Of a stretch of DNA of 64,000 nt, positions 54,391-63,711 are shown in pieces (positions within the stretch are counted from its first letter, which is position 1; the number at the start of each line of letters is the position of its first letter). The translations under genes and the position numbers were made by a program. The notes beneath the pieces were generated by a model. That model saw nothing but the letters and a program-made list of their open reading frames with translations, was not told the DNA's origin and ran no database searches. The stretch is from Suttonella sp. R2A3 (GTDB lineage Bacteria; Pseudomonadota; Gammaproteobacteria; Cardiobacteriales; Cardiobacteriaceae). The stretch covers positions 427,501-491,500 of the forward strand of contig NZ_CP090975.1 of the NCBI RefSeq assembly GCF_021513215.1. Reading direction: 5' to 3'.

Positions 54391-55091
54391 TAGGCCTCCC
54401 CTACTAATTCTTTGTGCACGCGCGCAAGCGCAGCCGCCGGATCTTTGGCTCGACTAATCGGCCGTCCAATCACTAAATAATCACTCCCTGCAGCCACAGC
54501 TTCACGCGGCGTCATCACTCGCGATTGATCATTTTTAGCTGCCCATGCTGGACGAATACCAGGCGTCACCGTGTAAAAACCAGCACCATGAGCCGCTTTG
54601 ACGGCTGAGGCTTCTTGTGCCGAACACACCACACCATCTAAACCGGCATCAGCGGTCAATTGGGTTAGCGCGGACACGTGATCGTTGAGCGCTCTTGCTA
54701 CGCCAAGCGCTGGCAATTCATCCTGCGACATACTGGTGAGCACAGTCACACCAATCAATAACGGTTTACGTTCATAACCATCAAGCGCATTAACCGCCGC
54801 GCGCATCATCGCCTCACCACCGCTGGCATGCACATTAACCATCCACACCCCTAAATCGGCAGCTGCTTGAACGGCTTCAGCCACTGTGTTGGGAATATCG
54901 TGGTATTTCAAATCCAAAAATACCTCATGACCCAGATCGTGCAAACCCTGGACAACGCTTGGCCCACAGCGCGTAAACAGCGCTTTGCCCACTTTCATTC
55001 GACAAAGCTTTGGCGAACAACATTCTGCTAAATGCATCGCCTTATCGTAACTATCCACATCCAGGGCAACCAGTACTGATCGTGAACTCAT
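54390..55091 (-). CDS. pyrF: Orotidine 5'-phosphate decarboxylase
   Basis: OMP decarboxylase of 233 residues. The start MSSRSVLVALDVDSYDKAM, the catalytic FLDLKYHDIPNTV (about 58-70) and the phosphate loop DYLVIGRPIS (about 203-212) are typical. UMP synthesis. The ATG at 55091 overlaps the lapB stop by 4 bases; the longer frame is shadow of lapB. The lapA-lapB-pyrF order is a gammaproteobacterial hallmark. Confidence 0.95.
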   Translation of the reverse strand: MSSRSVLVALDVDSYDKAMHLAECCSPKLCRMKVGKALFTRCGPSVVQGLHDLGHEVFLDLKYHDIPNTVAEAVQAAADLGVWMVNVHASGGEAMMRAAVNALDGYERKPLLIGVTVLTSMSQDELPALGVARALNDHVSALTQLTADAGLDGVVCSAQEASAVKAAHGAGFYTVTPGIRPAWAAKNDQSRVMTPREAVAAGSDYLVIGRPISRAKDPAAALARVHKELVGEA

Positions 55092-56224
55092 CGTTGCTCC
55101 ATTTTTAACTCTAGCACCGCTTGAAAACTGTTCCATGAAAAACATGCTGGGCAATGCCAGCAAGGGCGTTGCTGACGAAACCCACAATCATGGCATTGAT
55201 AAATCGTTTGTGGTTTCAGTGCACTGATAATTTCTTCGCTGTGATCTTCTAAGGGCACATGGTGACGCAGGCAGCTCCAAACAAGGAGCGGGTTACGCTG
55301 ACCAGCCACCGCCTGTTCTAACACAACACGCGCCTCATACGGTTGATCCAAAGCGGCCAGTTCATCAGCAATTGCAGTTTGTAATCGCGCTTTGTCGTAG
55401 CGGCTGGCTAATTCTTTAAGCCAGCTACGGTACGCATCTTTTTGATTGATCGCCAGATGCGCTTTGCGCAAAGAAGGCAATAATTCCGGAATATGCGCTG
55501 GTGAAAGATCCGCGGTTGACTGTAAAGCATGAATTGCTGATAAATAACGCGCATCGTCAAGTGCACATTCGCCCAGCAACATATTCGCACGGATACAACC
55601 ATGATCACGCCCCAAAGCGGATTGTAAATACGCTTGTGCGGCCCCTTTATCGCCACGCGCTCTCGCTTCAATCGCCAACTCACAATCGTATTGCCCCAGC
55701 GCACGTGATTTATCGCCATAGCCGCTATCCTGCCAAAGTTGTGCCATATCTTGCGCGGCTTGCCAATTACCGGTTCGCTCATAGACATCGATTAGCACCG
55801 CCATAACGCGTTGCTCTGATTGATCGTTAAATAAAGCCTCAAAAATCGATTGTGCCTGTGCGAACATCCCGGCAGCGCGGTAATCTTCGCCCAATTCAAA
55901 CTGAATATTGCGTTTTTGTCGCGGTTCTGTGGTTTGTTCAGCGAGCTGCTGATGCAGATGTAGCGCACGATCAAGCTCGCCACGCTTTCGAAACAGGCTA
56001 CCGAGGGTTAATTGGTTGTCAATGGTTTGATGATCAAGCGCCGACATATTGACGAACACATCAACCGCTTTATCGGTTTGATCGTTCAGCAGATAGCTTA
56101 AGCCCTCAAAATACGCCGCTCGTGAACGATTTTGTCTCAGCATGCGTGCTTCTTTGCGCATCGCAACCCACCAGCCGCTCCACGCAGCTAGTGGCAACAA
56201 AAAAATCACCAACCATTGCGCCAT
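55088..56224 (-). CDS. lapB: Lipopolysaccharide assembly protein B
   Basis: Protein of 378 residues (389 in E. coli): N-terminal membrane anchor (about 3-20), nine or so TPR repeats (about 35-340) and a C-terminal rubredoxin-type metal site with two CxxC pairs (CHDC and CPAC). It regulates LpxC turnover through FtsH and so LPS synthesis. It starts directly at the lapA stop. Confidence 0.95.
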   Translation of the reverse strand: MAQWLVIFLLPLAAWSGWWVAMRKEARMLRQNRSRAAYFEGLSYLLNDQTDKAVDVFVNMSALDHQTIDNQLTLGSLFRKRGELDRALHLHQQLAEQTTEPRQKRNIQFELGEDYRAAGMFAQAQSIFEALFNDQSEQRVMAVLIDVYERTGNWQAAQDMAQLWQDSGYGDKSRALGQYDCELAIEARARGDKGAAQAYLQSALGRDHGCIRANMLLGECALDDARYLSAIHALQSTADLSPAHIPELLPSLRKAHLAINQKDAYRSWLKELASRYDKARLQTAIADELAALDQPYEARVVLEQAVAGQRNPLLVWSCLRHHVPLEDHSEEIISALKPQTIYQCHDCGFRQQRPCWHCPACFSWNSFQAVLELKMEQR

Positions 56225-56530
56225 TTATGCGGCTTGTTCAGAATGAAAATCAGAGCGAATGTTTGCTTTACGCTGTGCTTCGTGTTCGTAATCGATTTGT
56301 TTTTGCAGTTTTTTCGCACGTGAGCGCCAAACCATCGCACGCAGGCCAAACACAGCCAACGAGAAGAGCGCACCAATCACAAAGCTCATCGCCATCACCA
56401 GCACCAACGGCCATTGCCCTTCGCCAAGTAAATAGTTAAACGTTACCATGTCGCTATTGAGTAAGCCCATCAAAATAAACACCACACCAAACAGCGCGAT
56501 GAACGCATAGTTAAACCATTTTTGAATCAT
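56225..56530 (-). CDS. lapA: Lipopolysaccharide assembly protein A
   Basis: Two-helix inner-membrane protein of 101 residues (segments about 7-27 and 43-64), followed by a basic cytoplasmic tail with a coiled coil (KKLQKQIDYEHEAQRKA). This is the LapA layout, partner of LapB. The ATG at 56530 overlaps the end of pdxJ by 20 bases; the longer frame lies inside pdxJ. Confidence 0.88.
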   Translation of the reverse strand: MIQKWFNYAFIALFGVVFILMGLLNSDMVTFNYLLGEGQWPLVLVMAMSFVIGALFSLAVFGLRAMVWRSRAKKLQKQIDYEHEAQRKANIRSDFHSEQAA

Positions 56531-57278
56531 ATTTTCTCTCCGATGATGCTTGCAGTAGAAAGTGGTATTGTGCCACGGTTGCGGCAAAACCGCGAGTTAA
56601 CGCTTCAACGGTTAAGGCGTGCCCAATCGAGACTTCATCCGGCTGACACGCACGCACAAACCCCGCCACATTCGCCAAATCCAAGTCATGGCCGGCATTA
56701 ACGCCGAGACCGATTGAGCGCGCATAAGCTGTGTGTTCGGTAAAAGTGGCCAGCGAAGCCACATAGCGCTCGCCACCCTGCTCAAACGCCCGTGCATACG
56801 GCTCAGTATGTAATTCAATCCGTGCCACACCAAGCGCTTGTGCTGCGGCAATTTCCTCACGCTGACAATCCATAAACAGGCTCACACGAATACCCGCCTC
56901 ATGCAAGCGTGCCACCACCTCAGTCAATTGCCCGCGATGTTCTCGCACCGCCCAGCCATGATCTGAAGTGAGCTGTCCTGGCGCGTCTGGCACTAAAGTA
57001 ACTTGTGCTGGACGCACCGCGCATACCGCATCAAGAAAATCTGCGTTTGGATAGCCTTCGATATTTAATTCAGCACCATCGTAGTCAGCCACCACCACAG
57101 CGAGTGTCTCGATATCTGCATAAGTTGCGTGTCGCTGATCCGGGCGTGGATGAATCGTGACCCCAGCTGCGCCATGCTGCAACGCCAAATGGGCAAAATC
57201 GGCCACATTCGGATAATCACGCCCACGCGCATTACGCAACAAGGCGATTTTATTTAAGTTAACGCTGAGTGCAGTCAT
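56511..57278 (-). CDS. pdxJ: Pyridoxine 5'-phosphate synthase
   Basis: TIM-barrel enzyme of 255 residues. VNLNKIALLRNARG at the N-terminus (with NHVAT-type residues replaced by NKIAL), GVTIHPRPDQRH near 37-48, NIEGYP, VTLVPDAPGQLTSDHGW and GVNAGHDL near 198 are family blocks. It condenses deoxyxylulose phosphate and aminoacetone phosphate. Starts in the dapB stop. Confidence 0.94.
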   Translation of the reverse strand: MTALSVNLNKIALLRNARGRDYPNVADFAHLALQHGAAGVTIHPRPDQRHATYADIETLAVVVADYDGAELNIEGYPNADFLDAVCAVRPAQVTLVPDAPGQLTSDHGWAVREHRGQLTEVVARLHEAGIRVSLFMDCQREEIAAAQALGVARIELHTEPYARAFEQGGERYVASLATFTEHTAYARSIGLGVNAGHDLDLANVAGFVRACQPDEVSIGHALTVEALTRGFAATVAQYHFLLQASSERKYDSKMV

Positions 57279-58075
57279 TAATTGAACCCCAATACATCAG
57301 CCATGGTGTATAAACCTGGGGGTTGATCGACCAACCAAGCTGCTGCTTGCAACGCGCCCTGGGCAAAAATCACCCGATCGCTAGCGCGGTGACTAAGCTC
57401 AATGCGCTCTTTGTCGCTGGTGAAATACACCGTATGTTCACCAACCACTTCCCCGCTTCGCATCACCGCAAACCCAATATCATCCGCGCCACGACGTTGC
57501 TGATACGGATAAACCATTCGCGCATCAAAATCACTCTCTTGTGCCTCAGCCACTGCTTCACCCAAACGCAACGCTGTGCCCGATGGTGCGTCATCTTTAT
57601 GTTTGTGGTGGATATCTAAAATATCGACATTCCAGTTTTTAAACGGTAGCGCTTTGGCCACTTGACGGCTGACTTCAATCAACACATTAACCCCAACACT
57701 GGTATTGGCCGCCAAAATAATCGGGATATCGCGCGCAGCATCTTCAATCCATTTCTTCGCTTCATGGTTAAAACCAGTAGTACCGATCATCAAAGGTTTA
57801 CGCTGTTTTCGACACACCGAAAGCAAGGCCAGCGTGGCTTCAGGACGGGTAAAATCGACCACCACATCGCCCGCGGCACAAAACTGATCATGATTACTTG
57901 TTGCACGCACTGTGCCCACATCAATACCCGTGTGTTTGGCAATCGATTCTCCAGCCCAAGCATGCCCATTGCGCACAAAACCGCTACCAAGGGTTAACGC
58001 GTCCTGCTCGCTAATTAAACGCAAAATCGCCTGGCCCATTTTCCCATCGACTGCGTGAACCGCCACTTTCATCAT
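57278..58075 (-). CDS. dapB: 4-hydroxy-tetrahydrodipicolinate reductase
   Basis: Lysine/diaminopimelate enzyme of 265 residues. A nucleotide-binding start with VDGKMGQAI, DFTRPEATL near 75, IGTTGFN near 97 and the substrate motif HHKHKDDAPSGTALRLGEA (about 155-173). The first glycine of the usual GxxGxxG is replaced (VAVHAVDGKMG); function probably kept. Divergent from the Smr gene. Confidence 0.95.
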   Translation of the reverse strand: MMKVAVHAVDGKMGQAILRLISEQDALTLGSGFVRNGHAWAGESIAKHTGIDVGTVRATSNHDQFCAAGDVVVDFTRPEATLALLSVCRKQRKPLMIGTTGFNHEAKKWIEDAARDIPIILAANTSVGVNVLIEVSRQVAKALPFKNWNVDILDIHHKHKDDAPSGTALRLGEAVAEAQESDFDARMVYPYQQRRGADDIGFAVMRSGEVVGEHTVYFTSDKERIELSHRASDRVIFAQGALQAAAWLVDQPPGLYTMADVLGFN

Positions 58076-58141
58076 TTGTCCTCTTTTATCTCGTGGTTTA
58101 TGATACCCATCTTAGTTCCGAACCCACTCACCAGATTCACC

Positions 58142-58627
58142 ATGAGCAAGCGAGACACCTTTGCCGAGCTGATTGGCAACGTCGATAACGTCAAACGCTC
58201 GGACACTCATCCGAATTTTCAGCGCCAGGCCAAAGTGCGGATCCGCAAACGTCGCCATCGCGACCCCATAGTGCACCGATCGTTTCAGCGCATCAGCCAT
58301 AATTTTGACCGCATTGATCCGCGCTTATTTCATGCCATGCAGTATAACCGAATCACTGCCGATCGCGTGATCGATTTACACGGCTTGCACGTCGATCACG
58401 CCCTGCGCGTATTACAAGATGCGCTCAACGAACGGCGCAATCGTCATCTGAGTTGTTGGCAAATCGTTCACGGCAAAGGCAATAACAGCCCACATTATGA
58501 TCGCGCCCCGCTCAAACATGCGGTTATCGAGCTCATTCTCAACCACAGCGATATTGCAGCCGTGTGTGAGATCATCGACACAGATGGCAGAAGCGGCGCA
58601 CTTGTGATCGCGCTTCATCCAGCTTAG
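58142..58627 (+). CDS. Smr-domain protein (SmrA/YdaL-like)
   Basis: Protein of 161 residues: basic N-terminal region with KRRHRD, then an Smr domain (about 78-160) with DLHGLHVDHAL, IVHGKGNNSPHYD and DGRSGALVIAL. SmrA-like proteins are DNA or RNA endonucleases in E. coli; function here inferred. ATG 58142 chosen; the open frame upstream overlaps dapB. The only plus-strand gene in a 30-kb minus run. Confidence 0.88.
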   Translation: MSKRDTFAELIGNVDNVKRSDTHPNFQRQAKVRIRKRRHRDPIVHRSFQRISHNFDRIDPRLFHAMQYNRITADRVIDLHGLHVDHALRVLQDALNERRNRHLSCWQIVHGKGNNSPHYDRAPLKHAVIELILNHSDIAAVCEIIDTDGRSGALVIALHPA

Positions 58628-58636
58628 TTTTTAGTG

Positions 58637-59257
58637 CTACGCACGCAACGCTGCAACAGCAGCAGGAATATTGTCTTGCCCACAAATCGCAGAAATCACT
58701 GCGATCCCTTGCGGATTAACCTGCCGCACAGCTGAAGCACGCTCAGCGTTAATCCCGCCTATCGCTACCCCAGGCACCCGCTTAACCGCAACCAACTCTG
58801 CCAAGCCATCCAAGCCCAGCGCTGGTTTCGCATCGGCTTTAGACGATGTGCTGTACACCGGCCCCATACCAATATAATTAACCACCGCTGGATCTGCGGC
58901 CTGCGCTTCATGCGAATTATGCGTTGATAACCCTAAAATCTTATCTTTTCCGAGCAAACGCCGTGCCACAGCAACCGGTAAATCGTCTTGTCCAATATGC
59001 AGCCCGTCAGCGTCCACGGCTAAGGCAATATCGAGTTGGTCATTAATGATCAGAGGTACACGCGCCGCGGCACAAAGCGGCTTTAACGCAAGCGCCACCT
59101 CATACCAATCACGCCGCGACCACGCCGTTTTATGACCGCGCAATTGTAATACACTCACCCCAGCATTGAGCGCCAGTTTTGCCGTATCGATTAGGCGCTC
59201 TCGAGAGCCACATACCGCTGCATCGAGCACCAAATAAAGTGATAAATCAATGACCAT
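58637..59257 (-). CDS. thiE: Thiamine-phosphate synthase
   Basis: TIM-barrel enzyme of 206 residues. LQLRGHK near 37, LIINDQLDIALAVDADGLHIGQDDLP (about 69-94), GPVYSTSSKADA near 132 and GVAIGGINAE (about 167-176) mark ThiE. It joins HMP-PP and thiazole phosphate. AGGATG stands just before the ATG. It lies 38 bases after thiM. Confidence 0.95.
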   Translation of the reverse strand: MVIDLSLYLVLDAAVCGSRERLIDTAKLALNAGVSVLQLRGHKTAWSRRDWYEVALALKPLCAAARVPLIINDQLDIALAVDADGLHIGQDDLPVAVARRLLGKDKILGLSTHNSHEAQAADPAVVNYIGMGPVYSTSSKADAKPALGLDGLAELVAVKRVPGVAIGGINAERASAVRQVNPQGIAVISAICGQDNIPAAVAALRA

Positions 59258-59295
59258 TCATCCTACCGTTTCTTTGCACGCAGCATTCAACCCGC

Positions 59296-60060
59296 TTACT
59301 CATACGTTAATCCATCTAATAGCGCCTGCGCAAAGCTGCCAAGCCCGGTATGTTGTGCTGCGGCCAAATCCCCAGCATGCTTCATCACCGCGCAAGCGGC
59401 TGCCGCATGATCAAGCACATTACCTTCAGCCACAAAAGCCGCAACCAAAGCTGAAAGTGTACAGCCACAAGCCGTTACTCGCGTTTGTAACACACTACCA
59501 CCTTCGGTATAGCGCATCAGCGCACCATCGGTTATATAATCCCGTGCACCAGTGACAACTACGACACAACGGTAACGTTTAGCCAAGGCTTGCGCAGCCT
59601 CTTGCGCTTCATCACTACTTGATAGGCTATCTGCGCCACGAATGCGCCCCGACTCACCAGCAAGAAACAAAATCTCGCCAGCGTTACCACGAATAACCGC
59701 CGGCTGATAAGTCAGTAATTCATACACAAAATCGCGCCGAAAACGCAACACATCGCCAACAGCCACCGGATCTAACACCCAAGGCTTATGATGCTTCTGT
59801 GCTTGTTCAGCCGCCTCACGCATACCATCCAACTGATCACGCTGTAGCGTACCCACATTAATCAGTAGATTTGCCGCCAGCGGCGTAAAGTGTTGCACCT
59901 CTTCTGGTGCAGTTACCATCGCCGGACTCGCACCAGCGGCGAGTAACACATTGGCGGTAAATGCAGCAGCAACTTGATTGGTCATACAATGTACCAAAGG
60001 CGTTTTCTTGGCCATCGCCTGCCAAGTCATATTCGCCTGTTCAAAGGTCATGCGTTGCAT
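59296..60060 (-). CDS. thiM: Hydroxyethylthiazole kinase
   Basis: Ribokinase-like salvage kinase of 254 residues. PLVHCMTNQVAAAFTANVLLAAGASPAM (about 21-48), LDPVAVGDVLRFR (about 96-108), IRGNAGEILFLAG and GCGCTLSALVAAF (about 203-215 region, with TACGCTLSA) are conserved. A second ATG three codons on has better spacing from AAGG and may be the true start. Follows rimI by 3 bases. No TPP riboswitch fits upstream. Confidence 0.93.
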   Translation of the reverse strand: MQRMTFEQANMTWQAMAKKTPLVHCMTNQVAAAFTANVLLAAGASPAMVTAPEEVQHFTPLAANLLINVGTLQRDQLDGMREAAEQAQKHHKPWVLDPVAVGDVLRFRRDFVYELLTYQPAVIRGNAGEILFLAGESGRIRGADSLSSSDEAQEAAQALAKRYRCVVVVTGARDYITDGALMRYTEGGSVLQTRVTACGCTLSALVAAFVAEGNVLDHAAAACAVMKHAGDLAAAQHTGLGSFAQALLDGLTYE

Positions 60061-60063
60061 ACC

Positions 60064-60468
60064 TTAACACTCCTTTTTCATGATAATCGCATCCTCACGA
60101 CCATTAGCAATTGGGTAATAATCACGCCGTCTTGCGATTTCTTGATAACCCAAGTTTTCATATAAACGCTGTGCCGCCAGATTACTCTCGCGAACTTCTA
60201 GAAAAAACTGCGTGATACCAGAAGCAACCAAGCGCTGTTCGCTGTGTGCAAGCACTTTTTTTCCGTAACCTAAACGCTGATAAACCTCATCAACCGCAAT
60301 ACTAAGCAGCGTTGCCTCATCACAAACCACCTGCCAACAGGCAAAGGCAATCAACTTTTGCTGGTCAAACAGTCCATCGATTTGCGCGATATCATCGGCA
60401 CTTGGCTGATACACATTTACTGCTTGCGCCAACGCCTGAACCGCACCGAGTTGCTGCGTACTAATCAT
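60064..60468 (-). CDS. rimI: Ribosomal protein S18-alanine N-acetyltransferase
   Basis: GNAT acetyltransferase of 134 residues. The acetyl-CoA loop QRLGYGKKVL (about 71-80), ESNLAAQRLYENLGYQEIARRRDYYP and the terminal GREDAIIMKKE match RimI closely. It is usually beside tsaB; here it leads thiM-thiE instead. ATG 60468 is used; TTG 60480 and GTG 60471 are alternatives in frame. Confidence 0.82.
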   Translation of the reverse strand: MISTQQLGAVQALAQAVNVYQPSADDIAQIDGLFDQQKLIAFACWQVVCDEATLLSIAVDEVYQRLGYGKKVLAHSEQRLVASGITQFFLEVRESNLAAQRLYENLGYQEIARRRDYYPIANGREDAIIMKKEC

Positions 60469-60495
60469 CACAAAACCCAATATTTAGCTAGGAGA

Positions 60496-60525
60496 TAAAA
60501 CAATGCCGGCGCAAAGTCCGGCATT
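60496..60525 (-). terminator. Intrinsic terminator after metG
   Basis: An 8-bp stem AATGCCGG/CCGGCATT (60502-60509 and 60518-60525) is followed on the minus strand by GTTTTATC. It lies 21 bases after the metG stop and before rimI. Confidence 0.75.
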
Positions 60526-60546
60526 AAAATGATCATAAAATATGCA

Positions 60547-62586
60547 TCAGCTGATTTTCATGCCGGCTTTCGCGCGCCCGCCTTGCAAGAGAATCTGCAA
60601 GGTTTCATCATCGCTTGCAGAAAGGATCATCCCTTCGCTGAGCCCAAAACGCATTTTTCGTGGCTTAAGGTTGGCGATATAGACCACCAACTGGCCGTCG
60701 AGCTCTTCTGGTGCATGGAATTTTTTAATCCCGGAAAATACCTGACGCTGGCCTAATTCACCTACGTCTAAGGTAAATTGTAGCAGTTTATCCGCGCCTT
60801 CCACCGGCTCACAACTCAGCACTTTTGCAATGCGCAAGTCGAGCTTGGCGAAATCGTCAATCGTAATCCAATCTTCTTGGTTTTCTACAGGTTGTTCATT
60901 AGCTGTTTGCATGGTGTTCTCCGCACGTAAATCTTCTTTGCTATCGGCAATAATCGCGTCAATATCTTTATCTTCGATGCGCTGCATCAACGGCTTAAAT
61001 TTACCAATACGATGATCAAGCAGTGGTTGTGTTGCATCCGCCCATGTAAGCGGCTCAATGTGTAAAAACGCTTCAGCATCAGCAGCCACTTGCGGTAACA
61101 CCGGCTTTAAATAAACCATCAACTGACGGAACGCATTTAAGCCAACTGTGGCAATCGCTTGCACATCCGCTTTGCTCGCTTCGTCTTTGATCTTAACCCA
61201 CGGCTTTTCTGCATCGATATATTCATTCGCCGCATCGGCTAATTGCATGATCTCACGCATCGCTTGGGCATACTCACGTTGCTCATAATACTGAGCAATT
61301 TTTTCTCCACGTGCCGCAAAATCAACAAACAGATGGTTTTCTGGTAACGCATCGCTAAGCTGTCCATCAAAATGTTTGATGATAAACGGCGCACAACGAC
61401 TCGCCAGATTGACCAACTTCCCGACCAGATCGCTGTTCACACGATTTTTGAAATCATCCATACTTAAATCAATATCTTCCACACGTGAGCTCAACTTCGC
61501 CGCGTAGTAATAGCGTAAATATTCAGGACGCAAATGACGCAAATAGGTCGCTGCCTGGATAAAGGTGCCGCGCGATTTACTCATTTTTTCGCCATTAACG
61601 GTCAAAAAGCCATGACAAAACACACCAGTTGGCGTGCGATAGCCTGCGCCTTTAAGCATCGCCGGCCAAAAGAGCATGTGGAAATAAGCAATGTCTTTAC
61701 CGATAAAGTGATAAAGCTCAGCATCGCTATCTGCGCCCCAAAACGCCTCAAAATCGAGCCCTTCTCGATCACATAACGCTTGGAAGCTCGCCATGTAGCC
61801 GACTGGCGCATCCAGCCACACATAAAAATATTTATCTTTTTTACCCGGAATTTCAAACCCCCAATAAGGCGCGTCACGGCTGATATCCCACGCTTTTAAG
61901 CCACTTTCAAACCATTCTGCTAATTTATTACGCATCGAGGTTTGCAAATTAACGTCTTGATCGTTCAACCAGCCTTTTAAAAACGCCTCAAACTGCGGCA
62001 GATCAAAGAAATAATGCTCGCTATCGCGCAGCTCAGGTGATGCACCAGAGAGTACAGAATAGGGCTCAAGCAGCTCCGTTGGTGCGTAAGTCGCCCCACA
62101 CACCTCACAGTTATCCCCATACTGATCTTTGCTTTTGCATTTAGGACACGTCCCTTTGATAAAGCGATCGGGTAAAAACATCTGTTTTTCCACATCATAG
62201 GCTTGCTCGATCACCTTGGTAAGAATGTAGCCTTGCTCGTCTAACGACTGATAAATTTTACCCGTGTAATGCTGGTTTTCAGCGCTGTGCGTAGTATGAA
62301 ACTGATGATGGTTAACTAAAAAGCCCTGAAAATCGGCCTGATGCTCGGCATGGCTCTTATCGATCAGCGTCTGTGGGGTTAAGCCCTCTTTTTCAGCGCG
62401 CAACATAATCGGCGTTCCGTGCGCATCATCAGCACAAACATAATGGCATTCATGCCCGCGCAGTTGCTGAAAACGCACCCAGATATCGGTTTGAATATAC
62501 TCAACCAAATGCCCGATATGAATCGGCCCATTGGCATAAGGCAACGCGCTGGTCACCAAAATACGGCGTGGTGCTGTGGTGTTCAT
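60547..62586 (-). CDS. metG: Methionyl-tRNA synthetase
   Basis: Class I synthetase of 679 residues (677 in E. coli). HIGH at PIHIGHL (about 23), a four-cysteine zinc knuckle CPKC...CEVC (about 146-162), KMSKS in GEKMSKSRG (about 335) and a C-terminal tRNA-binding/dimer domain after [12 protein letters not shown]. The ATG at 62586 matches [20 protein letters not shown]-type starts; the frame opens 84 bases earlier without homology. Divergent from cas1. Confidence 0.97.
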   Translation of the reverse strand: MNTTAPRRILVTSALPYANGPIHIGHLVEYIQTDIWVRFQQLRGHECHYVCADDAHGTPIMLRAEKEGLTPQTLIDKSHAEHQADFQGFLVNHHQFHTTHSAENQHYTGKIYQSLDEQGYILTKVIEQAYDVEKQMFLPDRFIKGTCPKCKSKDQYGDNCEVCGATYAPTELLEPYSVLSGASPELRDSEHYFFDLPQFEAFLKGWLNDQDVNLQTSMRNKLAEWFESGLKAWDISRDAPYWGFEIPGKKDKYFYVWLDAPVGYMASFQALCDREGLDFEAFWGADSDAELYHFIGKDIAYFHMLFWPAMLKGAGYRTPTGVFCHGFLTVNGEKMSKSRGTFIQAATYLRHLRPEYLRYYYAAKLSSRVEDIDLSMDDFKNRVNSDLVGKLVNLASRCAPFIIKHFDGQLSDALPENHLFVDFAARGEKIAQYYEQREYAQAMREIMQLADAANEYIDAEKPWVKIKDEASKADVQAIATVGLNAFRQLMVYLKPVLPQVAADAEAFLHIEPLTWADATQPLLDHRIGKFKPLMQRIEDKDIDAIIADSKEDLRAENTMQTANEQPVENQEDWITIDDFAKLDLRIAKVLSCEPVEGADKLLQFTLDVGELGQRQVFSGIKKFHAPEELDGQLVVYIANLKPRKMRFGLSEGMILSASDDETLQILLQGGRAKAGMKIS

Positions 62587-62739
62587 GAACTCATCTTGTG
62601 TTAAAAAAGTCTCGATATTGTAGCAAATACCCTTGCTATATGAGGGGTAAATTCCTACCAGACTTCGCATAAAATAACTAATGATTTTAAATAACGCTTA
62701 CTGTTATGATAGGTATTATGGTTTCATGCGAGAGACAGG

Positions 62740-63711
62740 ATGAATCAAGCAATTACCAGTGCTGATCTCAAAACCATTCTTCATTCTAAACGCGCCAATA
62801 TTTATTACTTGGAGCACTGCCGCGTAATGCAAAAAGATGGCCGTGTGCTCTATCTCACCGAAGCTGAAAAAGAAAACCACTACTACAATATCCCCATTGC
62901 CAATACCACCTGCATTTTACTCGCCACAGGTACGTCTATCACCCAAGCTGCTATGCGCATGCTCGCCAGCGCTGGTGTTTTGGTTGGTTTCTGCGGTGGT
63001 GGCGGTACACCGCTTTTGATGGCCACCGAAATTCAGTGGCTTTGCCCACAAAGCGAATATCGCCCCACTGAATACGTACAAGGCTGGTTAAGCTGGTGGT
63101 TTAATGATAGCAAACGCCTGCAAGCAGCCAAACTGTTTCAACACGCACGCCTAGATTTTTTAACCCACGTGTGGCAAAAAGACCGTGAACTCAAAGCTGA
63201 AGGGTTTAACATCGCACATCTTACATCATCATTAGACGAACAGCGCGCGCAAATCTCTCTGCAAAACAGCACGATGAACCTGCTACAACTCGAAGCTCGA
63301 CTCACCAAACAACTATACAAATTTGCCGCCACCCAAACCAAACAAATGGGCTTTAGCCGTAACCATGAAGGTCTGGACAAAGCTAATGCTTTCTTGAACC
63401 ACGGTAACTATTTAGCCTATGGATTAGGTGCAACCACTGCCTGGGTATTAGGCATTCCTCACGGTTTCGCCGTCATGCATGGCAAAACGCGACGCGGCGC
63501 ACTCGTATTTGACATCGCCGATTTGATTAAAGACGCACTGGTTCTGCCCACAGCATTTATCTGTGCTAAAGAAAACGCCAGCGAACAAGCGTTTCGCCAA
63601 CAATGCTTGCAAATATTCACCAAGCACAACGTATTGGATTATATGTTCGATGTCGTCAAAGCCGTCGCGCTCAAAACCGATTGGACAGGCGATAAGGATG
63701 TACCAACATGA
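62740..63711 (+). CDS. cas1: CRISPR-associated endonuclease Cas1, type I-F
   Basis: Integrase of 323 residues of the I-F (Ypest) subtype. The conserved Glu lies in LLQLEARLTK, the His in GIPHGFAVMHGKTRRG and the Asp in VFDIADLIKDALV; the N-terminal beta domain begins at LHSKRANIYYLEHCRV. It joins new spacers to the array with the Cas2 part of Cas2/3. The stop overlaps the cas2/3 start in ATGA. TATTAT at 62714-62719 may be its -10 box. No array or leader is seen on this side. Confidence 0.95.
   Translation: MNQAITSADLKTILHSKRANIYYLEHCRVMQKDGRVLYLTEAEKENHYYNIPIANTTCILLATGTSITQAAMRMLASAGVLVGFCGGGGTPLLMATEIQWLCPQSEYRPTEYVQGWLSWWFNDSKRLQAAKLFQHARLDFLTHVWQKDRELKAEGFNIAHLTSSLDEQRAQISLQNSTMNLLQLEARLTKQLYKFAATQTKQMGFSRNHEGLDKANAFLNHGNYLAYGLGATTAWVLGIPHGFAVMHGKTRRGALVFDIADLIKDALVLPTAFICAKENASEQAFRQQCLQIFTKHNVLDYMFDVVKAVALKTDWTGDKDVPT

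Noticed and set aside
60469-60546. TPP riboswitch before rimI-thiM-thiE
   Set aside because: The gap is 78 bases, is occupied by the metG terminator, and lacks the conserved CUGAGA core.
62587-62739. CRISPR array or leader between metG and cas1
   Set aside because: No repeated 28-mer is present; the gap is simple promoter-like AT-rich sequence.
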